Shown here: positions 58,889 through 64,000 of the stretch, in pieces
Numbering within the stretch: position 1 is the stretch's first letter
Layout: each line of letters starts with the position of its first letter
DNA from: JAICMB01 sp035295125
GTDB taxonomy: Bacteria; Acidobacteriota; Terriglobia; Bryobacterales; Bryobacteraceae
Assembly: GCA_035295125.1 (NCBI GenBank)
Contig: DATGJP010000117.1
Coordinates: 1 to 64,000, forward strand
Length of the DNA stretch: 64,000 bases
Direction: 5' to 3'
The notes under the pieces: generated by a model
What the model was told of the DNA's origin: nothing
The model's input: the letters and a program-made list of their open reading frames with translations, nothing else
The model's database searches: none
Program-made: the position numbers and the translations under genes

Positions 58889-60466
58889 ATGGCTCGCCTC
58901 CGGCTTCTCCTCGCTGTCCTTTTCGTGTTCGCACTGATCGAGTCCGCTCAATCCATGCGCGAAGCGACGCTCTCGGTCCGCGTATTCGACGCAGGCACCC
59001 GCAAGCAAACCCCAGTTCGCATTCTGCTCGAGGATTCGCACGGCAACCGGCCCAGGGTGCGCGGTGCGCTGGCGATTTCCGAGTCAGCCATTCCGGTTCC
59101 GAAACAAGCGATTGCCGTTATGTGGGGGCAGCAGGACCGCGCCCAGGGCTACGCCATTCAACCCGACGGCTCGTTCTACGTCGACGGCGCCTTCGACTTG
59201 CAAGTGCCTCCGGGTAGTTACAAGCTCACCCTCTCGAAGGGATTCGAATACGTGCGCCAGGTGGTCGCGATCGATCTCGCGCCCGGTGCTGACGTGCATC
59301 GTGACTATCGCATCGCGCGCTGGGTCGACATGCCCGCCCGCGGCTGGTACTCCTCCGACGATCACATCCACCTGCGCCGCTCACCAGCCGACGATCCCGC
59401 GATCACGCGCTGGATCTCAGCGGAAGATATCCATGTCGGAAACATCCTCGAGATGGGCGACTTCTGGGCGACATTCTTCAGCCAATATGCTTTTGGCGAA
59501 AAAGGTCGCTACCAGGAAGAAGGACGCATTCTCTCGGCGGGACAGGAAGAACCGCGCACTCCCGAAATCGGTCACACCATTTCGCTGGCTGCGAACGAGT
59601 TAGTGCGCTCCCCGCGCGATTATTATTCCTTCGACCGCTTGTTTGACCGTGTTCACCAGCTCGGTGGCCTGACCGGCTTCGCGCACCAGGGCATGAGCTT
59701 TCACGGCTACCGAGGGATGACACTGAACACCTTGCGAGGCAAAACCGATTTCCTCGAGCTGGCGCAATTCTGCGTGCCCGAAGGGCCGCTGCCCCTCGAT
59801 CATTACTACTTCTTCCTGGATCTCGGCATCAAGCTGACCGCTCTCGCGGGTTCAGATTTTCCCTGGTGCGGCCAAGGATTCGCGCAGATCGGCAATGCCC
59901 GCTTTTACACCTATGCCGGAACACCGCTCACATTCGCAAACTGGCTCAACGCTCTCAAGAACGGCCGCACGTTCGTCAGCACGGGTCCCATGCTTTTGCT
60001 GAAAGTGAATGACCGGCTCCCCGGCGACACGCTTGACGTTGCTCCCGGTTCCCGAATCCAGGTCACCGCCGAAGCGTTCGGAGAAGCCACTCAAGTGCCT
60101 TTGCACTCGCTCGAAATCATCGCCCACGGAAAGGTACTCGCCCGCTCCGATGGCAAAGATCCCGCGCACCTCGCGGTCAACCTGGAATTACCCGTCCAGC
60201 ACGGCATGTGGATCGCGGCCAAATGCGACGCCGGACCTGGCCAGGTGGCGCACACGACGCCTATCTACATCACGGTCAATGGAGGCAGCTTCCAAAACCC
60301 GGAGACCGTCGCTCACAATCTCGAAGTCGCAGAGGGATACCTCAAAGAAGTGGAACACGAACTACAAAACCCGTCGCCGGGCCTCGACAGCCAGGCGTGG
60401 CGGCACAAGGCAGAGATCGATCGTCAAATTGCCGAAGCGCGAGCCGTTATTTCAAAACTGAAGTAG
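58889..60466 (+). CDS. PHP-domain / CehA-McbA-like metallohydrolase
   Basis: A 525-residue exported protein (signal 1-22, LLLAVLFVFALIESAQS). The metal motif is SDDHIHLRR, followed by MGDFWATFFS, a third metal region near GFAHQGMSFHG and SDFPWCG. Residues about 20-110 look like a carboxypeptidase-regulatory-like beta domain. The group hydrolyses esters, amides or phosphoesters (for example carbaryl). The start at 58889 is divergent from the esterase gene. Confidence 0.8.
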   Translation: MARLRLLLAVLFVFALIESAQSMREATLSVRVFDAGTRKQTPVRILLEDSHGNRPRVRGALAISESAIPVPKQAIAVMWGQQDRAQGYAIQPDGSFYVDGAFDLQVPPGSYKLTLSKGFEYVRQVVAIDLAPGADVHRDYRIARWVDMPARGWYSSDDHIHLRRSPADDPAITRWISAEDIHVGNILEMGDFWATFFSQYAFGEKGRYQEEGRILSAGQEEPRTPEIGHTISLAANELVRSPRDYYSFDRLFDRVHQLGGLTGFAHQGMSFHGYRGMTLNTLRGKTDFLELAQFCVPEGPLPLDHYYFFLDLGIKLTALAGSDFPWCGQGFAQIGNARFYTYAGTPLTFANWLNALKNGRTFVSTGPMLLLKVNDRLPGDTLDVAPGSRIQVTAEAFGEATQVPLHSLEIIAHGKVLARSDGKDPAHLAVNLELPVQHGMWIAAKCDAGPGQVAHTTPIYITVNGGSFQNPETVAHNLEVAEGYLKEVEHELQNPSPGLDSQAWRHKAEIDRQIAEARAVISKLK

Positions 60467-60600
60467 CAATCAGCGATCAGCAGCTCTGAAAGCTGAAAGC
60501 TGACCGCTGCACGCTACGTTAACCCGTATGAAATAAAGCGCGCTCTGCGAAGTCTATTCGTACGGAGCGGGGGCATGGGGGTTTCCCTGTGCCCTCAGCC

Positions 60601-60764
60601 CTACAGCATGCCTAGGATTCCGGTCAAAAGGCCGACCACACTTCCCAAATCGAGGCTGGAGCCGGCAGTGACGGTCGCCGACACGTTAGCCGAGACCGTT
60701 TGTGCAAATGAACTTGCGCTGAGCGCTACGCGAAAGCCGGAATAGCGAGTTTCTTCAAAGTCAT
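60601..60764 (-). pseudogene. Small secreted peptide gene with one frameshift
   Basis: From ATG 60764, with AAAGGAG seven bases upstream, the frame starts MTLKKLAIPAFA, a typical signal-peptide start, but reaches a TAG at the 13th codon. In the +2 frame the text continues VALSASSFAQ-TVSANVSATVTAGSS and ends LLTGILGML-stop at 60601. Joining the two gives a signal peptide with an AQ cleavage site and a mature peptide of about 30 residues. A single indel is enough, so this is either a recent pseudogene or a sequencing error. Confidence 0.55.
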
Positions 60765-61037
60765 TGATGTTACTCCTTTGTTCGATTAGATTTGTCCAGA
60801 CGAAGGAACCACACCTAAGGGTGTTCTGGCTGGAGTTATCGAATAGATGTCCTGCCGGCTTCCGAAATTTCGCTGTAAACCGTTAGCTACGTTGAAGATC
60901 TTCTCCTGATTGCGCCCTAGCGAAGACACTTTCGTTCCCTAGAAGCGGATGGAAAAACCAGTTCTCAGACCTGGCGCAATTCGACGCTTGCGCTCCCGTT
61001 CACCTTCTCCGATCATGAGAGAGATAGAGAACCATAC
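60765..61037. other. Intergenic region, no gene recognised
   Basis: The 273 bases between the small-peptide gene and the TPR pseudogene show no convincing gene. Together with the 134 bases before 60601, they probably hold divergent promoters for the peptide and TPR genes. Confidence 0.4.
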
Positions 61038-62000
61038 ATGGGCGCAGTGCGGCAGGGTATCACCCTGGTCGCGCTGGCGAGCGGCCTGGCTTATGCCGGC
61101 GCCTGGGATGGCCTCTTCCTGGAAGCCACTCGTCTTGACGTCGAGGGTCATTTCGCAGAAGCCTACGTTCGAGCGATCAGAGCTCTCGAAGAGACTGGAG
61201 TCTTGCACCCGGCGGTGTCCGTATTGCCCTGACGCTGAATCGGCTGGGACTTGTGGCCACTGATCTGGGGAATTATGCGGAGGCCGAGCGCGTCTTTGAA
61301 CGGGGCATCCGTTTAGTGGAGGAGACAGAAAACGATCGCGTGGTGCTCGCGGAGTTACTCGGCAACCTTGGATCGGTGTACTTCATTGAAGGCAACCGTC
61401 TCCACGAGGCTGAGCGGATGAAAAAAAGAGCGCTCGATCTGGCAATAGAGAGCCTGGGGCCCAGCCATCCCGCTACCGGAAACATGTTCCTGTGAGTGGC
61501 GCTGGTAGAACTCGAGCGGCACCGGATTTCCGAAGCACAGTTCCATCTTGAATGTGCCGTGGCCGCATTGAAGAATGGCCTGCATGACTATCTGGCGGAC
61601 CTGGCCGCTGCGCTTCACAATCCCGGGTCCCTGGCGGTGACCAGAGGCCGACCCTCAGACGCAATCGACTACTACAAAAGAGCGATCGGATTGTTCGAAC
61701 AAACTTTACGGCTGGACCATCCGAAGCTTGTATATCCTCTGACGGGATTAGCTTGCCGTGTATACCAGGATGAACCAGCCCGAACGTGCCCTGCCATTGC
61801 TCGCCCGCGCCCTGGCGATTGCGGATTCGTCGTATGAACAGGACCACCCGATTCTTGTCAGCATCCTATCGGTCTACGCCGGCGCCTTAAAGAAGGCAGG
61901 CATGAAAAAGGAAGCGAAGTCGCTGGCCGATCGCGCCGCGACCATCGACGCGCGTCGGCGTGCCAAAGTCGGCCTGGCGGATTTGTGTCCTAAGCGTTGA
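61038..62000 (+). pseudogene. TPR-repeat gene with two frameshifts and an in-frame TGA
   Basis: The protein can be followed in pieces: MGAVRQGITLVALASGLAYA (signal-like), GHFAEAYVRAIRALEETG, a frameshift near 61213, then LNRLGLVATDLGNYAEAERV and IEGNRLHEAERMKKRALDLA. An in-frame TGA follows at 61493-61495, then VALVELERHRISEAQFHLEC continues in the same frame. A second frameshift near 61755 leads to RMNQPERALPLLARALAIAD. These are kinesin-light-chain-type TPRs. Three lesions make function unlikely. The end overlaps the tail of the convergent TPR protein by 114 bases. Confidence 0.75.
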
Positions 62001-64000
62001 GTTTAGCTGGCCGGTGCGGACGTATTTGCCGGCCTTGTCGACGTAGCCTCTCGGAGACAGTTCCCTCTCAATCGACCTTATGCGGCGCATCAATGGTGAA
62101 TCGGCATCCGCGTCTTTCCACAGCCCCGCCAATTCATCCAGAACCGCGGCGGCCTTGTCACGATCTCCGCTGCGCAGATAGAGTTCCGCGAGGTCCGCAT
62201 GCGCCTCGAGCCAGCTTTGCTGCGGCTCCCACCCATATGTGCGCGTTTTCAGTGCCACGAAGCGTTCATAGGTGGCGATCGCCTGGGCAGTGCTCCCCGA
62301 GTTTTGATAGGCGCGCGCCATGCTCCTCATCGCCAGCGGAACGCCGGCGGATTGCGAAACCATCTGCAACCGCTCGATAGCGGTGGGGAAATCGCCACCG
62401 GCCAGCGCCACCTCGCCTTCCAGCAAGTGTAAATCGCTCACCTGGTCATTGCTCTCGCGATCCACCTGTGCCGTGACGGTTCGCAGGAAGCGCTCTGCTT
62501 TGGCAACCATACCAGCACGGGCGTAAAGCGCTCCCAGCCGCGCATTGAGCCACAGCGGCGCGGGGGGATGCGCGGCCATCGTCTCGCCAACTTGGTTGAG
62601 TTCCCGCAACTGGCCGCTTCGATCACCACGCCCTTCGAGAAGAATCGCCAAAAACATATGATCGTGCGCCTCCGTGAGGGCCTCTTTCGCGTCGTGATCG
62701 AGCATGGTGGCCTGCCTGAGGGGTGCCTCCGCATCACGATACTTGCCCTGGAACATATCGAGCAGAGCCAGAGACCGCAAACCCCGGGACTTCATTTCCG
62801 GACGTGCCACGGCTCGTCCAAAGATCTCCCTGGCCTTCATAATGTCCCCGCTCCCGACCAACGCGAAGCCGTACTCATGATTGAGATTGCCGAGGGTCAT
62901 CCAGGACGGCTGCAGTTCGAACGCCTTCGAATAGCATTCCAAGGCTTCGGCGATCAGATTCTGTTCCCTGAAACACACGGCCTTGTTCACCCAGCAGCGG
63001 GCATCGCGAACATCCAGTCGCAAGGCCGCGTCGTACTCGGGCAACGCTTCCTCAAATCTCCCATCCTGCAGCAGGAGGTTGGCGAGGTCGTAACGAGCGG
63101 AGATGTCATCTGGATAATTGCTCAGGAAGAGACGATACCCTTGGATGGCCTCTGGGACGTGGCCCAGGCGGTGCTCCATCGAAGCCTGAAGATAGAGCCG
63201 TTCGCGGTCGGTAATGCGCTCAGCACGGCGCAGCGCTTGCTGATAGTGCTCCTTGCCCTTCTCCTTCTCGTTGAATATATGACTTATGTACGCGCTACCC
63301 AGCGCCGCGTGAGCCATGGCAAAATCCGGGTCATCCTTTAGAGCGGCTTCGAACGCCTTTACCGCTTCGTGGTAGTCGCCTTTCCGCCATAGATCGCCAC
63401 CTTCGGAAAAGAGACGCAACGCGTCCAGCGATGACGTAGTCACCAGCGGCAGTGGATGGTCGTTCTGACGGATCGACGCGAGCGACTCACCCAGATCTTT
63501 CCGGATCGAGGCCGTCAGGTGGCTTAGAGCGGTAATGATCGCGTCTTGATTCCTGGCGTGCTCCAGATGAGACCGCACCGCGAGCCCGCTTCGGGGGTTA
63601 ATGAGACGCGCTGACAGAGCGTACTCCCTGCCCACCTTCGTGATCCCGCTGGCAATCAGGCCCTGGACATTCTCACGGAGGCAAATCTCACGCCCCAGCT
63701 GCTCGTCAATTCGAGTGTCGTTACGCTTGCCCATCCGTTGTAGGGAGGCGTTAATTCGCGATCTCGGTAGCACATTCGCGTAGGTAGACTGCTCCAGGCT
63801 GGCAGTAAAAGCGGTAAGAAGAGAGCGATCGAAGACCGGATCGCCTGTCTGGTTCTCAATATCAGCGATCAGCACCCAGTTCCGGCTGACGAAAGGCAAC
63901 ACCGGCAAAGTGCGCGCCGCCCACGACCTCCAGATGCCTACTGCGACGAGAACGAAGATAAGCAGGGTTGCGGCCGCAATCGCCCATTTCGGCAAGCGAA
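61887..64000 (-). CDS. Large TPR protein, C-terminal part (5' end outside window)
   Basis: At least 704 residues remain open to the right edge. A membrane helix (IAAATLLIFVLVAVGIW) comes first, then a region like the TolB/adenylate-cyclase-associated N-terminal domain (VLIADIENQTGDPVFDRSLL), then about ten TPRs in two blocks. In Acidobacteriota this layout usually follows a Ser/Thr kinase or a winged-helix domain, so the missing 5' end is probably such a module. The last 40 or so residues (GTPTRVDGRGAIGQRLRF) look non-native and overlap the decayed TPR gene, suggesting loss of the original stop. Confidence 0.8.
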   Translation of the reverse strand, partial: RLPKWAIAAATLLIFVLVAVGIWRSWAARTLPVLPFVSRNWVLIADIENQTGDPVFDRSLLTAFTASLEQSTYANVLPRSRINASLQRMGKRNDTRIDEQLGREICLRENVQGLIASGITKVGREYALSARLINPRSGLAVRSHLEHARNQDAIITALSHLTASIRKDLGESLASIRQNDHPLPLVTTSSLDALRLFSEGGDLWRKGDYHEAVKAFEAALKDDPDFAMAHAALGSAYISHIFNEKEKGKEHYQQALRRAERITDRERLYLQASMEHRLGHVPEAIQGYRLFLSNYPDDISARYDLANLLLQDGRFEEALPEYDAALRLDVRDARCWVNKAVCFREQNLIAEALECYSKAFELQPSWMTLGNLNHEYGFALVGSGDIMKAREIFGRAVARPEMKSRGLRSLALLDMFQGKYRDAEAPLRQATMLDHDAKEALTEAHDHMFLAILLEGRGDRSGQLRELNQVGETMAAHPPAPLWLNARLGALYARAGMVAKAERFLRTVTAQVDRESNDQVSDLHLLEGEVALAGGDFPTAIERLQMVSQSAGVPLAMRSMARAYQNSGSTAQAIATYERFVALKTRTYGWEPQQSWLEAHADLAELYLRSGDRDKAAAVLDELAGLWKDADADSPLMRRIRSIERELSPRGYVDKAGKYVRTGQLNSTLRTQIRQADFGTPTRVDGRGAIGQRLRFLFHACLL

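Noticed and set aside
61493..61495. In-frame TGA in the TPR gene as a second selenocysteine codon
   Set aside because: There is no redox motif around it, two frameshifts lie nearby, and no hairpin of the SECIS type was seen. Decay explains it better.
1..64000. tRNA, rRNA, CRISPR array, prophage or insertion sequence
   Set aside because: I looked for T-arm-like motifs, regular direct repeats with spacers, integrases and transposases and found none. The GC-rich palindromes are not spaced like CRISPR.

Overview
The window looks like a chromosomal segment of an Acidobacteriota member, most likely of the Solibacter/Bryobacter group. This rests on sequence clues only: GC-rich coding DNA, two large orphan MacB/FtsX-type permeases of the acidobacterial ADOP kind, a protein resembling the TIGR03437 family that is expanded in Solibacter, an M56 peptidase carrying a GWxTD tail, and many secreted esterases, beta-propellers, a GMC oxidoreductase and a di-heme cytochrome c peroxidase. 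I saw no rRNA, tRNA, CRISPR array, insertion sequence or integrase.

Layout. Positions 1-4.9 kb hold decayed esterase genes (a tannase fragment, a YncE-like propeller fragment), an intact carboxylesterase and a class-C beta-lactamase-fold hydrolase divergent from a TetR regulator. From 5 to 14 kb come a TPR protein, HU, TatA, a MetX-like hydrolase, an ECF-type sigma factor with a membrane partner, pyrE-truA, and a GMC dehydrogenase with its small subunit. From 14 to 24 kb come PilZ-like, HEAT/VWA-like, Kbl, DinB, TIGR03437-like and GT-C proteins, ribosomal protein S21, an RRM protein, a divergent HhH-GPD protein and an exported truncated globin. From 24 to 28.6 kb are an amidase, an MsrA-aldolase pair and an SMP-30 lactonase.

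Positions 28.8-31.05 kb contain a compact three-gene minus-strand operon: a small secretion-associated-type protein, a Ser/Pro-rich 405-residue protein with a deaminase-like C-terminal domain, and an Imm5-like immunity protein. It reads as an effector-immunity unit. From 31 to 43 kb follow beta-propeller and ADOP genes, a GNAT-aminotransferase pair, and a tightly coupled run acsA - response regulator - SDR - membrane protein - hydrolase. A BlaI/M56 pair follows with a probably leaderless promoter.

Positions 45-49.4 kb form a redox island: ArsR regulator, two DUF899 thioredoxin-fold proteins, a DUF2182 membrane protein and a membrane-anchored peroxiredoxin. The peroxidatic cysteine codon of the peroxiredoxin is an in-frame TGA followed at once by a hairpin, so it is probably a selenoprotein and would normally be mis-annotated as two broken genes. 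From 49.5 to 64 kb come the second ADOP permease, a PadR-controlled glycosidase operon with a perfect 12-bp-arm palindrome over the padR start codon, a cytochrome c peroxidase, another carboxylesterase, a PHP-type metallohydrolase, two decayed genes and the C-terminal part of a large TPR protein leaving the window.

A dispersed intergenic palindrome family (core like GCAGGCG-nnnn-CGCCTGC, often with a flank like CTGTGGAAGGGTGAA) occurs at about eight sites between genes. All calls come from reading the sequence; no database search was run.
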